From the NCBI RefSeq assembly GCF_004378355.1, contig NZ_SNUB01000022.1, positions 1 through 59,640 of the forward strand: a DNA stretch of 59,640 nt, given 5' to 3'. Numbering within the stretch: the stretch's first letter is position 1; every line of letters starts with the position of its first letter. The notes under the pieces are model-generated. The model searched no databases, was not told the DNA's origin, and saw only the letters and a list, made by a program, of their open reading frames with translations. The translations under genes and the position numbers were made by a program. This stretch comes from Psychromonas algicola (GTDB lineage: Bacteria > Pseudomonadota > Gammaproteobacteria > Enterobacterales > Psychromonadaceae). Positions 17,361 through 27,859 of the stretch are shown piece after piece.

Positions 17361-18140
17361 TTACCTTAATATCTGTTTAATATTATTTGCGTAGATGATG
17401 GGTTTTTTAATGTGAGTGTTGTGGCCTAAACCCGCAAAACCTTGAATGACTAAGTTTTTTCGTTGTGGAAGTGAATCTGCTATTTCTTTAAATTTACTGT
17501 CTTTCTCTCCATAGCAATAGGAAATCGGTAAATCCGTTGTCGCTATAAATTGTCTTGCGCACTGCTGATGGCTTAAGCTTGTTGCCAATAACATATTGGC
17601 GAGGTAAACCCCGTAATTATCTTCTCTTGTTTCAATTAGCATGCCTTTTTCTGCATCACTTAAGTCATCAAAAATAGTTTGGTCATACCAATCGTATAAA
17701 CTGTCTTCTATTGATTGTGTGGCAAAGCATTCTGCCCATATTAAATCGGATTGATAGCGTTGCATTTTGTCTTTGTCGTTGTCCAAACCAAGGTGAGTGG
17801 ACTCTAATATCAAATGCTTTAGTCTAGGATCGTTTTGGCTACGCGCGTAATCTAATGCGATGCGACCACCTAATGAATAACCAACAAAGACAAAAGATTG
17901 AATGTTTAATTCGTTTAAGCAATATTTAATAAGTTGATGACAGTTTGCAAAGCCGTCGACTTTAGAAAGATCAATTGCGCTAGAATTACCATGGCCGGGA
18001 AGGTCGATACAAACACAGTGGAAATCACTTTTCAGTTGCTCGATGGTTGTATGCCAATCTAAGCAGTTACCTAAAAAACCATGTAAAAAAACAAGTGTTG
18101 GATTATCATTCGAACCTTGTTGCTCATAATATAATGGCAT
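17361..18140 (-). CDS. menH: 2-succinyl-6-hydroxy-2,4-cyclohexadiene-1-carboxylate synthase
   Basis: A 259-residue alpha/beta hydrolase for a middle step of menaquinone synthesis, eliminating pyruvate from SEPHCHC. Visible features are the oxyanion region FLHGFLGNCLDW, the nucleophile elbow GYSLGG and a C-terminal GLGHNTH with the catalytic His. menA lies divergently next door, supporting the pathway call. It overlaps the small upstream gene by 17 bases, implying translational coupling. Other alpha/beta hydrolases share these motifs, but the length and FLHGFLG pattern favour MenH. Confidence 0.85.
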   Translation of the reverse strand: MPLYYEQQGSNDNPTLVFLHGFLGNCLDWHTTIEQLKSDFHCVCIDLPGHGNSSAIDLSKVDGFANCHQLIKYCLNELNIQSFVFVGYSLGGRIALDYARSQNDPRLKHLILESTHLGLDNDKDKMQRYQSDLIWAECFATQSIEDSLYDWYDQTIFDDLSDAEKGMLIETREDNYGVYLANMLLATSLSHQQCARQFIATTDLPISYCYGEKDSKFKEIADSLPQRKNLVIQGFAGLGHNTHIKKPIIYANNIKQILR

Positions 18141-18480
18141 TCTTAACCTCGTCTTTGATTATCTGTAATTGTGTTGGTGTGTGGTAATAATTAATGTCAA
18201 TGTTGCTTGATGCTGTTGTATTGCTTTGTTGGCTAGATAACGATGCTTGATAATACGCTTTCGATTTAGAAAAAATGGTTAGTTGTTGATGGTTTTTAGA
18301 AGATTGTTGAGTTAATTGTTTAAAAGTTAAATTATGTTGATAAGGATATCGTTTGGAAAATGAGAAATAGTGACGAGTATTATCGGTTAAATTGGGAATG
18401 GTTAAATTTTGTATTAGAAGCGGTCCGTGTTTAGGACTAAACAATAGTAGTTGTTGGAATTGCTGCGTAGCGTTAAGCAT
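18124..18480 (-). CDS. Hypothetical protein overlapping menH
   Basis: A 118-residue open frame rich in Gln, Asn, Ser and Thr. Its last 17 bases overlap menH in another frame. I recognise no domain, signal peptide or membrane segment, and no clear ribosome site precedes the ATG. The overlap with menH and the absence of another gene in this 340-bp space favour it being translated, perhaps coupling expression into menH. It could also be a chance frame in A/T-rich DNA. Confidence 0.42.
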   Translation of the reverse strand: MLNATQQFQQLLLFSPKHGPLLIQNLTIPNLTDNTRHYFSFSKRYPYQHNLTFKQLTQQSSKNHQQLTIFSKSKAYYQASLSSQQSNTTASSNIDINYYHTPTQLQIIKDEVKNAIIL

Positions 18481-18581
18481 AAGCCAGTTATATATTTATT
18501 CATTTAGGTTTGTTAATGTAGCGCGATATTAACCTTATTCCTAGTACTGTTAACAATAATCATCATTTTATAGGATTTTTA

Positions 18582-19496
18582 GTGAAGCTATTTACTGTCT
18601 GGATCAATGCATTACGCTTACGCACTCTCCCTTTAGCCGCTGCTTCTATTATTGTCGCTGGTGGATTAGCGGTGCACTACCAGGTTTTTGATTCTAGTAT
18701 TTTTTTATTGTCACTATTAACCGCTCTGTTACTACAAATACTTTCTAATCTTGCTAACGATTATGGTGATGCTTTCACTGGAGCTGATGAACAACGTATT
18801 GGCCCAGATAGAGCAATGCAAAGTGGGTTAATCAGTGCGCGTGCGATGAAGAATGCCATTATTATAGTCACTATGTTGTGTTTGCTTTCAGGGCTTTCAT
18901 TATTGGCAATTGCTTTTGATGATGACATAAAGAGTTGGTTAATCTTTTTAGGGCTAGGCGCATTGGCTATTGCTGCTGCAATTACTTATACCATGGGTAA
19001 GCTGCCTTATGGTTATCGGGCTATGGGCGATATTGCAGTCTTTATGTTTTTCGGTTTATTAGGGGTACTAGGCTGTTTTTATTTGCAAGCACTGACCTTA
19101 CCGGCTTCTTTATTCTTGCCTGCTGTTAGTCTTGGTTTATTAAGTGCGGCGGTATTAAACATTAACAATATACGTGATGTTTATAGTGATAAAGCGGCTA
19201 ATAAAATTACCTTGGTTGTTTTATTAGGACGTGAAAAAGCATTTATCTATCATTTACTACTATTAATAACGGCTATGCTAGCCAGTGTGATTTATATTTA
19301 TAATTTACAAGATAGTGAAACTTGGCAATATTTGTTTTTATTAGTTATAAGTCCATTAGCTAAAAGTTGTATACAAATTTCCAACGAAATAAAGAAACAA
19401 ACTCGAGAAGGTGAAATTTTTAATGAACAATTGAAAAACACTGCGCTGAGTACTTTTGTGTTTTCTTTATTATTTGCGATTGTTTTGATCGCTTAA
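18582..19496 (+). CDS. menA: 1,4-dihydroxy-2-naphthoate polyprenyltransferase
   Basis: A 304-residue UbiA-superfamily membrane enzyme that attaches the polyprenyl tail to DHNA, giving demethylmenaquinone. It has about eight to nine membrane segments. The prenyl-diphosphate/Mg2+ sites are visible as NLANDYGDAFTGAD with following GPDRAMQSG, and NNIRDVYSDKAANK. The start is GTG at 18582, preceded by TAGGA. It is divergent from menH and the small gene upstream of it. A hairpin with T/A arms follows at 19556. Confidence 0.93.
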   Translation: MKLFTVWINALRLRTLPLAAASIIVAGGLAVHYQVFDSSIFLLSLLTALLLQILSNLANDYGDAFTGADEQRIGPDRAMQSGLISARAMKNAIIIVTMLCLLSGLSLLAIAFDDDIKSWLIFLGLGALAIAAAITYTMGKLPYGYRAMGDIAVFMFFGLLGVLGCFYLQALTLPASLFLPAVSLGLLSAAVLNINNIRDVYSDKAANKITLVVLLGREKAFIYHLLLLITAMLASVIYIYNLQDSETWQYLFLLVISPLAKSCIQISNEIKKQTREGEIFNEQLKNTALSTFVFSLLFAIVLIA

Positions 19497-19555
19497 TATC
19501 GTTTATTTATTCTTCAAATGACTGTGTTTAATGACAGCCCTTTCTGTTTTTCGAG

Positions 19556-19575
19556 GTGTTTTTGTAAAAAAACAC
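19556..19575. terminator. Possible terminator after menA
   Basis: GTGTTTTT and AAAAACAC form a perfect 8-bp stem around a short GTAA-type loop. There is no long T run after it, so terminator function is only likely. Confidence 0.5.
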
Positions 19576-19700
19576 AAAATAAAGCCGAAAAAAGCAACAT
19601 ATTTGCTCTTTTTTCTAAATTCTGTGTTCTGTTTAACCACAAAAATTGTATAATGCCGCGGGAATATAGCCTCCAACTTTTTTAATACAGAGTATAAAAA

Positions 19701-21797
19701 ATGACAGATTTAAGTAAATACAGAAACATTGGTATTTTCGCGCACGTTGATGCGGGTAAAACCACTACTACAGAACGTATCCTGAAACTTACAGGCCAGA
19801 TCCACAAAACTGGTGAAGTACATGATGGCGAATCTACAACTGACTTCATGGAACAGGAAGCTGAGCGCGGTATTACTATCCAGTCTGCTGCTGTAACTTG
19901 TTTTTGGAATGACCACCGTTTTAACGTTATCGATACTCCTGGACACGTTGACTTCACAGTTGAAGTATATCGTTCTCTTAAAGTACTTGATGGTGGTATC
20001 GGTGTATTCTGTGGTTCTGGTGGTGTTGAACCACAATCAGAAACTAACTGGCGTTATGCGAATGACTCAGAAGTTGCACGTATTATCTTCGTAAACAAAT
20101 TAGACCGTATGGGTGCTGATTTCTACCGCGTTGTTAAGCAAACTGAAGACATTCTTGGTGCTAACCCACTAGTTATGGTTCTACCAATCGGTATCGAAGA
20201 TGATTTCGTTGGTGTTGTTGACCTACTAAGTCGTCAAGCATACGTTTGGGATGACACTGGTCTTCCTGAAAATTACTCTATCCAAGATGTTCCTGCGGAC
20301 ATGGTTGATAAAGTTGAAGAATACCGTATTAAACTAATCGAAACTGCTCTAGAGCAAGACGAAGACCTTCTAATGGAATACTTAGAAGAAGGTACAGAAC
20401 CTTCAATTGAAGATCTTAAACGTTGTATCCGTGCTGGTACTCGTACAATGGACTTCTTCCCAACTTACTGTGGTTCTGCATTTAAAAACAAAGGTGTTCA
20501 ACTTATCCTTGATGCTGTTGTTGATTACTTACCTTGTCCTACAGATGTTGATCCGCAACCTCTTACAGATGAAGAAGGTGAACCAACTGGTCGCGTAGCA
20601 ACAGTTTCTGCTGATGAATCACTAAAAGCATTAGCATTTAAAATCACTGATGACCGTTTCGGTTCATTAACTTTCGTACGTATCTACTCAGGTACATTGA
20701 AGAAAGGCGATACAATCATGAACGCTGCTACAGGTAAAACTGAGCGTGTTGGTCGTATGTGTGAAATGCAAGCTGATGATCGTAACGAACTTACTTCTGC
20801 ACAAGCGGGTGATATCATCGCTATCGTGGGTATGAAGACTAACGTTCAAACTGGTCACACATTATGTGATCCAAAAGATCCAATCATTCTAGAAGCAATG
20901 GTTTTCCCTGAGCCAGTAATCTCTATCTCTGTTACACCAAAAGATAAAGGTTCAACTGAGAAAATGGGTATTGCTATCGGTAAAATGGTTGCAGAAGATC
21001 CAACATTCCGTGTTGAAACTGACCAAGATTCAGGCGAAACAATCCTATCTGGTATGGGTGAACTTCACTTAGATATCAAAGTTGATATCCTTAAGCGTAC
21101 ATACGGTGTTGACTTACTAGTAGGTGAACCTCAAGTTGCTTACCGTGAAACAATCACACAAGCTGTTGAAGATTCTTACACGCATAAGAAACAATCTGGT
21201 GGTTCTGGTCAATTCGGTAAAATCGATTACCGTATCAAGCCTGCTGAGCCAGGTACTGGTTTCTCGTTCAAATCAACAGTTGTTGGTGGTAACGTACCTA
21301 AAGAATTCTTCCCTGCAATCGAGAAAGGTTTCGAAGGCATGATGGAAACTGGTGTACTAGCTGGCTTCCCTGTACTTGACGTTGAAATTGAACTTTACGA
21401 TGGTGGCTTCCATGCCGTGGATTCATCTGCAGTAGCATTTGAATTAGCAGCACGTGGTGCATTCCGTCAGTCTATCCCTAAAGCAGGTGCACAACTTCTA
21501 GAGCCAGTAATGTCTGTAGACGTATTTACTCCTGATGATCACGTTGGTGATGTTATCGGTGACCTTAACCGTCGTCGTGGCATGATCGCTGGTCAAGAAG
21601 CGGGCGCAACTGGTGTTCGTATTAAAGCTGACGTACCTCTTTCAGAAATGTTTGGTTACATCGGTTCTCTACGTACAATGACTTCAGGTCGTGGTCAGTT
21701 CTCTATGGAGTTCAAAAACTACATGCCTTGTCCTACTAACGTAGCAGAAGCAGTAATTGAAAAAGTTAAAGCTGATAAAGCTGCTGCTAAGAAGTAA
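19701..21797 (+). CDS. fusA: Elongation factor G, type 2
   Basis: A 698-residue translational GTPase for ribosome translocation. GTPase motifs: G1 [11 protein letters not shown]2 RGITI, G3 DTPGH, G4 NKLD, then EF-G domains II-V through [11 protein letters not shown] at the C-terminus. The sequence is of the second EF-G type found in Vibrio and Shewanella as a stand-alone gene, not the str-operon type. Here too it is not flanked by rpsL, rpsG or tuf. The codon pattern is that of a highly expressed gene. A strong terminator follows, and the 3' end has been duplicated twice downstream. Confidence 0.92.
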   Translation: MTDLSKYRNIGIFAHVDAGKTTTTERILKLTGQIHKTGEVHDGESTTDFMEQEAERGITIQSAAVTCFWNDHRFNVIDTPGHVDFTVEVYRSLKVLDGGIGVFCGSGGVEPQSETNWRYANDSEVARIIFVNKLDRMGADFYRVVKQTEDILGANPLVMVLPIGIEDDFVGVVDLLSRQAYVWDDTGLPENYSIQDVPADMVDKVEEYRIKLIETALEQDEDLLMEYLEEGTEPSIEDLKRCIRAGTRTMDFFPTYCGSAFKNKGVQLILDAVVDYLPCPTDVDPQPLTDEEGEPTGRVATVSADESLKALAFKITDDRFGSLTFVRIYSGTLKKGDTIMNAATGKTERVGRMCEMQADDRNELTSAQAGDIIAIVGMKTNVQTGHTLCDPKDPIILEAMVFPEPVISISVTPKDKGSTEKMGIAIGKMVAEDPTFRVETDQDSGETILSGMGELHLDIKVDILKRTYGVDLLVGEPQVAYRETITQAVEDSYTHKKQSGGSGQFGKIDYRIKPAEPGTGFSFKSTVVGGNVPKEFFPAIEKGFEGMMETGVLAGFPVLDVEIELYDGGFHAVDSSAVAFELAARGAFRQSIPKAGAQLLEPVMSVDVFTPDDHVGDVIGDLNRRRGMIAGQEAGATGVRIKADVPLSEMFGYIGSLRTMTSGRGQFSMEFKNYMPCPTNVAEAVIEKVKADKAAAKK

Positions 21798-21822
21798 TTC
21801 TTAACTAGTTAGACTTTTTTAT

Positions 21823-21856
21823 AAGCCCCGATGGTGAAAACTATCGGGGCTTTTTT
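21823..21856 (+). terminator. Rho-independent terminator after EF-G
   Basis: The stem AAGCCCCGAT / ATCGGGGCTT is followed by a T run. Confidence 0.92.
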
Positions 21857-21906
21857 GTATCTGCTCGTTTGTGTTAGCGGAAATTTTTGAGTGTTAACTT
21901 CAGTTC

Positions 21907-22099
21907 TCTACGTACAATGCTGCAGAGCGAATTAGACGACAGTTTAGTATATGAGTGGAGAAGCTCTGCGGCTCCTGTTCGTGGTCAGCTCTCTATGGAG
22001 TTCAAAAAGGTTATGCCTTGTCCTACTAACGTAGCAGAAGCCTTTATTTTAAGATCTAGTGAAAAAGTTAAAGCTGAAAAAGCTGCTGCTAAGAAGTAA
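21907..22099 (+). pseudogene. First duplicated 3' tail of the EF-G gene
   Basis: This block repeats the end of fusA (SLRTM..., [16 protein letters not shown]..., KVKAEKAAAKK, stop), then the same post-stop sequence and terminator. It differs by an insertion of about 60 bp after TTCTCTACGTACAATG, bounded by CTGCAGAGC and its near complement GCTCTGCGG, and by a 21-bp insertion containing TTTATTTTAAGATC. It can be read as a 70-codon frame from 21887 but has no start context, and only fragments of EF-G domain V remain. Confidence 0.85.
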
Positions 22100-22124
22100 T
22101 TCTTAACTAGTTAGACTTTTTTAT

Positions 22125-22158
22125 AAGCCCCGATGGTGAAAACTATCGGGGCTTTTTT
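22125..22158 (+). terminator. Duplicated EF-G terminator
   Basis: An exact second copy of the AAGCCCCGAT / ATCGGGGCTT hairpin and T run, about 302 bp after the first. Confidence 0.9.
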
Positions 22159-22208
22159 GTATCTGCTCGTTTGTGTTAGCGGAAATTTTTGAGTGTTAAC
22201 TTCAGTTC

Positions 22209-22325
22209 TCTATGGAGTTCAAAAAGGTCATGCCTTGTCCTACTGAGGTAGCAGAAGCCTTTATTTTAAGATCTAGTGAAAAAGTTAAAGCTGATAAAGC
22301 TGATAAAGCTGCTGCTAAGAAGTAA
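22209..22325 (+). pseudogene. Second duplicated 3' tail of the EF-G gene
   Basis: A shorter third copy of the fusA end. It shares the TTTATTTTAAGATC insertion with the first tail copy, so it derives from that copy rather than directly from the gene. It lacks the 60-bp insertion, has an extra GCTGATAAA repeat near the Lys/Ala end, and loses the terminator after TTAGACTTTTT. Confidence 0.82.
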
Positions 22326-22414
22326 TTCTTAACTAGTTAGACTTTTTATTCCCTTAGCCATTATTTTTGTTGTGGAATTGATCTAGATTCTATTTAAGTA
22401 GTTTGTTTTTCATA

Positions 22415-22433
22415 TAGTTTGATAATCAAACTA
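22415..22433. promoter_or_regulatory. Palindromic operator candidate for the MarR regulator
   Basis: TAGTTTGA-TAA-TCAAACTA is a perfect 8-bp inverted repeat 46 bp before the metal exporter start. Size and symmetry suit a MarR-family dimer, and the regulator is the next gene in the operon. Confidence 0.65.
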
Positions 22434-22478
22434 GTTGGTGAGATTATTGTTTGAGTCTTTTTTGAATAGGAAATAATA

Positions 22479-23435
22479 ATGGCCCAATATCATTCACTTA
22501 AACCTTGGCAGCATCAACATGATTTTTCTAATCAAAATGAACAAGGTGAACGTAATACTTTATATGTTTTACTACTAACTATTAGCACCATGTTTGCGGA
22601 GATAGTTGCAGGTACTATTTATGGTTCAATGGCCTTGCTTGCTGATGGTTGGCATATGGGGACACACGCCGCAGCGTTTATGATCACTTTATTCGTCTAC
22701 CGTTATGCCCGTAAACATAAAAACAATCCTAAGTATGCTTTTGGTACTGGGAAGGTCAGTGTGTTGGGAGGTTTCACTAGTGCAATTGCATTAGGTTTAG
22801 TTGCCCTGATTATGGCAATTGAGTCTGCTGTGCGTTTATTCAGCCCAGAGCAAATTCATTTTAAAGAAGCAATTTTGGTTGCTTGCGTTGGTTTACTTGT
22901 GAATATTGTAAGTGTATTTTTATTAAAAGATCATCATAGTCATAAACATCATCACCATGACAACGATCACGACCATTCTCATACAGAGCAACATGATCAC
23001 AATTTACGTGCTGCTTACTTCCATGTAATGGCAGATGCTTTAACTTCTATATTAGCAATCATTGCATTATTAATGGGAAGCTATTTTGGATTAAATTGGT
23101 TAGATCCAATAATGGGAATAATCGGAGCTTTGATTATTAGTAAATGGGCATGGGGGTTATTAAGTCAGACAGCTCCCATTTTGTTGGATAAGAGTATAGA
23201 AAGGAACTACCAGCAAAAGGTAATAAATTGCATTGAACAGCAAGATGACCATCAAGTTGCTGATATTCATATTTGGTCAATTAGTGCGGACCATTATGCT
23301 GCAGAAATAACTATCGTTTCACATAATCCATTCTCTACAGATTATTACCATAATTTATTAAAGCCGTTTGAGCGTTTGGCACATCTAACTATTGAAGTTA
23401 ACAAATGTACTCAGATAGAATGTCTTAAAAGCTAA
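22479..23435 (+). CDS. dmeF: Cation diffusion facilitator, DmeF-type divalent metal exporter
   Basis: A 318-residue inner-membrane H+/metal antiporter of the CDF family with six membrane segments. Metal-site residues are in LADGWHMGTHAAAF (segment II) and FHVMADALTS (segment V). A His-rich loop (HHSHKHHHHDNDHDHSH) lies between segments IV and V, and a short cytoplasmic C-terminal domain ends with CTQIEC. The HMxxH variant in segment II is what I associate with Co/Ni-exporting DmeF rather than Zn-exporting ZitB. AGGA precedes the ATG. It forms an operon with the marR gene 2 bp downstream. Confidence 0.85.
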   Translation: MAQYHSLKPWQHQHDFSNQNEQGERNTLYVLLLTISTMFAEIVAGTIYGSMALLADGWHMGTHAAAFMITLFVYRYARKHKNNPKYAFGTGKVSVLGGFTSAIALGLVALIMAIESAVRLFSPEQIHFKEAILVACVGLLVNIVSVFLLKDHHSHKHHHHDNDHDHSHTEQHDHNLRAAYFHVMADALTSILAIIALLMGSYFGLNWLDPIMGIIGALIISKWAWGLLSQTAPILLDKSIERNYQQKVINCIEQQDDHQVADIHIWSISADHYAAEITIVSHNPFSTDYYHNLLKPFERLAHLTIEVNKCTQIECLKS

Positions 23436-23437
23436 TA

Positions 23438-23869
23438 ATGAGAGTTGTAATGAAATCTGAGAGTGAAAATCTAAATCATGCCTTTATTGAGTTCTATGAG
23501 AAGTTATCATCATGGGAACTAAAAATAGTAAAAGATAAGGGAGTTTCGCTAACATTGATACATGCAGTTGAAATTTTAGGTGCCTTCGGCTCAATGCCGA
23601 TGAAGGAGTTAGCGAATAAAGTCGGTGTGACAACAGGCACTTTAACTGTTTTAGTTGATAATTTAACAAAAGCAAAGCTAGTTGAACGAGTTCCACATGG
23701 TACTGACCGACGTTCGATTTTAGTTAAATTAACAGATCAAGGCACAAAGTTGTTTCAAGAGCATGATGCATTACATTTAAATCTCACTAAGCAACTGACT
23801 GCAGGATTTAATGAAGAAGAAATTCAATTGCTTAATAAGTTAATGTCTCGTGTTAATAATGCATTTTAA
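23438..23869 (+). CDS. MarR-family transcription regulator
   Basis: A 143-residue winged-helix regulator. The recognition region is MKELANKVGVTTGTLTVLVDNL, followed by the wing VERVPHGTDRRSILVKLT, which carries the conserved Asp-Arg-Arg. It starts 2 bp after the exporter stop, so the pair is co-transcribed and probably translationally coupled. An internal ATG at 23450 is an alternative start. The palindrome at 22415 is its likely autoregulatory operator. The inducer is unknown; metal or organic ligand are both possible. Confidence 0.88.
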   Translation: MRVVMKSESENLNHAFIEFYEKLSSWELKIVKDKGVSLTLIHAVEILGAFGSMPMKELANKVGVTTGTLTVLVDNLTKAKLVERVPHGTDRRSILVKLTDQGTKLFQEHDALHLNLTKQLTAGFNEEEIQLLNKLMSRVNNAF

Positions 23870-23880
23870 ATTTTATTCTA

Positions 23881-24378
23881 TTATTTCTTTCCAAAGCCTT
23901 TTGTCATAAATCGCGCATTACTTTTTACCATTAGTACGCCATCGACATACAGTTCTGCTTCTACTTTATGAAGTGGATGTCGAGAGGAGATAACCTTACC
24001 TATCATTAATATTTCACTATTAACTTTTACTTCGTGTAAAAAGCGAATATTCATATCGCCTGTAACACCTTCAATATCTTGGTTAAAAAGTGCCTGACAC
24101 ATACTACTGTCCAATAAAGCGGATAAAAAACCTCCATGTAAGATCCCTTCGTAGCCCTGTTGATGAATTGAACTTTTAAAATGTGCGAATACTTGTTGTG
24201 TTTGAGCGCTATAAAAATTGAGTTTCAAACCTAATACAGGATGGCTTCCACATAACATGCAATGTTGATGGCTCGTGTGCTTGCTGACTAATGTTAAAGA
24301 AGGCGTTGATTTTTCTGGAGAAAGTAATTGTAGTTGTTTTATTAATTGTTCTTTTTCTGCTTGATGAGTAGACGACAT
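23881..24378 (-). CDS. PaaI-family hotdog thioesterase
   Basis: A 165-residue single hotdog-fold protein, probably hydrolysing an acyl-CoA. The core HGGFLSALLDSSMCQALF contains the HGG motif and the following Asp. The N-terminus carries HCMLCGSHPVLGLKLNF, a Cys-x2-Cys-Gly pattern common in this subgroup. AGAGG lies upstream of the ATG. It is convergent with marR, with only 11 bp between the two. The substrate is unknown. Confidence 0.85.
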   Translation of the reverse strand: MSSTHQAEKEQLIKQLQLLSPEKSTPSLTLVSKHTSHQHCMLCGSHPVLGLKLNFYSAQTQQVFAHFKSSIHQQGYEGILHGGFLSALLDSSMCQALFNQDIEGVTGDMNIRFLHEVKVNSEILMIGKVISSRHPLHKVEAELYVDGVLMVKSNARFMTKGFGKK

Positions 24379-24492
24379 GATTGACCTCTAAGACGTATAT
24401 TGAATAAAGTAATTGGCATATGCTAATTACTTGAGTAAGATAACATGTGTGAACCTAATTGAACACTTAAAATAAAATCGTTGAGAATATAA

Positions 24493-24807
24493 ATGAGACC
24501 GAAAATTAAACGCCATATTTGTACTGAAAGTTTTGCTAAATGCAGTTTATTTAAACCTAATGGTATTCCTGCTTCTGAATTGGTGAAAATCAGTATTGAA
24601 ATGGACGAATTTGAAGCAATTCGTTTAGTGGATATTGAAGGACTTTCTCAACAAGATGCGGCTAAAAAAATGCAAGTTTCTCGTCAAACCTTTGCCAATA
24701 TATTAAAAAAGTCTCGTTTTAAAATAAGCTCGGCTTTAATTAATGGAAATGCTTTAGTGATGCCTGAAGAACTTGTTGTTTCTGAATCTAAAGGACAAAT
24801 ATTATGA
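24493..24807 (+). CDS. DUF134 family helix-turn-helix protein
   Basis: A 104-residue protein of the UPF0251/DUF134 family. The N-terminus RPKIKRHICTESFAKCSLFKPNG contains two Cys. The body EMDEFEAIRLVDIEGLSQQDAAKKMQVSRQTFANIL is a sigma-like helix-turn-helix. DUF134 proteins are putative DNA-binding regulators that often neighbour NifX/NifB-like proteins, as here. The stop overlaps the next gene's start by 4 bases. Confidence 0.87.
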   Translation: MRPKIKRHICTESFAKCSLFKPNGIPASELVKISIEMDEFEAIRLVDIEGLSQQDAAKKMQVSRQTFANILKKSRFKISSALINGNALVMPEELVVSESKGQIL

Positions 24808-25262
24808 TTTATGCAATTGCGATGACAAACAATAAACTTTCACATCAATTCTCAAAATCCGAAGCATTTAATTTTTATAATGATCAACAAGAGCTTATTG
24901 CTGTTCATAAAAACCCATCAATAGAGTCGAGTGGGTGTTGTGGATCTAAGCAGAGTATTGTCGAGTTATTTAAAAAAATGAACTGTGATTCAATCATTGT
25001 AAGAAAAATTGGTGAAAAAAACTTAACAAGATTATTGAATGCAGGTTTCAAAGTTGAGCAAGGTAATACTCGTCATAGTCTTGAGCAAATATTAACAGAT
25101 GCGGCTTTACAAAAAAATCCATTAACTGAACCTGAGCAAGGCGTTGTAAAAGCTGATGGTGCTAAATGTGGTGGGCATGCTCATGAACATAACCACGGAG
25201 AAAAATGTGGCGGCCACGCTGATGAACATAAACATCAAGGTAAGTGCTGTGGTAAACATTAA
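24804..25262 (+). CDS. NifX/NifB-like cofactor-binding protein with His/Cys-rich tail
   Basis: A 152-residue protein. Residues 1-100 match the dinitrogenase iron-molybdenum cofactor fold (AIAMTNNKLSHQFSKSEAF..., a CCGSK segment, CDSIIVRKIGEKNLTRLLNAGF). The last 35 residues are two or three copies of a KCGGHAHEHNHGE-like metal-binding repeat ending KCCGKH. No nitrogenase genes are present, so a role in metal or Fe-S handling is inferred. The following gene encodes the Na+-NQR maturation factor, 11 bp downstream. Confidence 0.82.
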   Translation: MIYAIAMTNNKLSHQFSKSEAFNFYNDQQELIAVHKNPSIESSGCCGSKQSIVELFKKMNCDSIIVRKIGEKNLTRLLNAGFKVEQGNTRHSLEQILTDAALQKNPLTEPEQGVVKADGAKCGGHAHEHNHGEKCGGHADEHKHQGKCCGKH

Positions 25263-25273
25263 AGGAAAAGTTA

Positions 25274-25483
25274 ATGGAATTTATTATTACGTTTGCCGTT
25301 TTTTTATTGGTTATTGTATTTATGGCATTGGGTGTTTTTTTTGGCAGAAGTCGAATCCAAGGTAGTTGTGGAGGCCTTTCCAGTTTAGGGATTGAGAAAA
25401 GCTGTGACTGCGAAGAAGTCTGCGATGATCATCGCACCTTGTACCAAATTCAAGAGCCTAGTGAGTCGTCTAAAAGTAAGTAA
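25274..25483 (+). CDS. nqrM: Na+-translocating NADH:quinone reductase maturation factor NqrM
   Basis: A 69-residue protein with one N-terminal membrane helix followed by a Cys-rich segment, GSCGGLSSLGIEKSCDCEEVCD, as in NqrM. In Vibrio NqrM is needed for Na+-NQR assembly, apparently for placing the Fe bound by Cys residues in NqrD/NqrE. In many genomes it follows the nqrF/apbE end of the nqr operon; here it is separate and follows a NifX-like gene. AAAGGAAAA precedes the ATG. Confidence 0.88.
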   Translation: MEFIITFAVFLLVIVFMALGVFFGRSRIQGSCGGLSSLGIEKSCDCEEVCDDHRTLYQIQEPSESSKSK

Positions 25484-25533
25484 ATAATTTCTTCTGTTTA
25501 ACTCGGCCGCTTTTTCTTCTATACTGCGTGCAT

Positions 25534-25653
25534 CTTGTCGGAGTGCTAATGGGAATTTCCCAAAGGCTGAGACCACATAAGTAACTGTGTTTAAAAAGCA
25601 GTTGCGTGGGATCCGTGGAACCTGATTGGGCTAATACCTACGAAGGGAACAAG
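25534..25653 (+). ncRNA. TPP riboswitch (THI element)
   Basis: The conserved THI-box parts appear in order: CTTGTCGGAGTGC, the core GGCTGAGA, GATCCGTGGAACCTGAT, AATACCTACGAAGGGAACAAG. The outer stem CTTGT/ACAAG closes the element. It is placed about 107 bp before thiC and should lower expression of the thi operon when thiamine pyrophosphate is plentiful. Confidence 0.97.
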
Positions 25654-25748
25654 TAGAAAATATCTATCTATTTTCCATTCTTGGATATTTTTTAACTTCC
25701 ACACCTATTCGACAAGCAATCTTTTATAAGCCGTTTATATTAAACTAG

Positions 25749-27743
<1,995 letters not shown>

Positions 27744-27762
27744 GGTGTATTAAAGGTATAGC

Positions 27763-27808
27763 GGTTTAGTTTCATTCATCGTCAAATCACTTTGATTTAA
27801 ACTAAACC
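27763..27808. promoter_or_regulatory. Long hairpin between thiC and thiDE
   Basis: GGTTTAGTTT pairs perfectly with AAACTAAACC across a 26-base loop, which itself contains TCAAA-TCAC-TTTGA. The only T-rich tract after it is short (CTCTTTATG), so it may attenuate, process or stabilise the message rather than end it fully. Confidence 0.6.
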
Positions 27809-27859
27809 TCTTTATGCTAACCTTCGTACAATATTCAATAAATGAAAAAAAGGTTAAAT

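Noticed and set aside
21887-22099. 70-codon frame read as a separate gene
   Set aside because: It is made of EF-G C-terminal fragments with insertions, has no ribosome site and sits between duplicated terminators; treated as a pseudogene tail.
22933-22999. His-rich repeat codons in the CDF gene as a possible CRISPR or DNA repeat
   Set aside because: The repetition comes from CAT/CAC codons for a metal-binding loop, with no regular unit or spacer.
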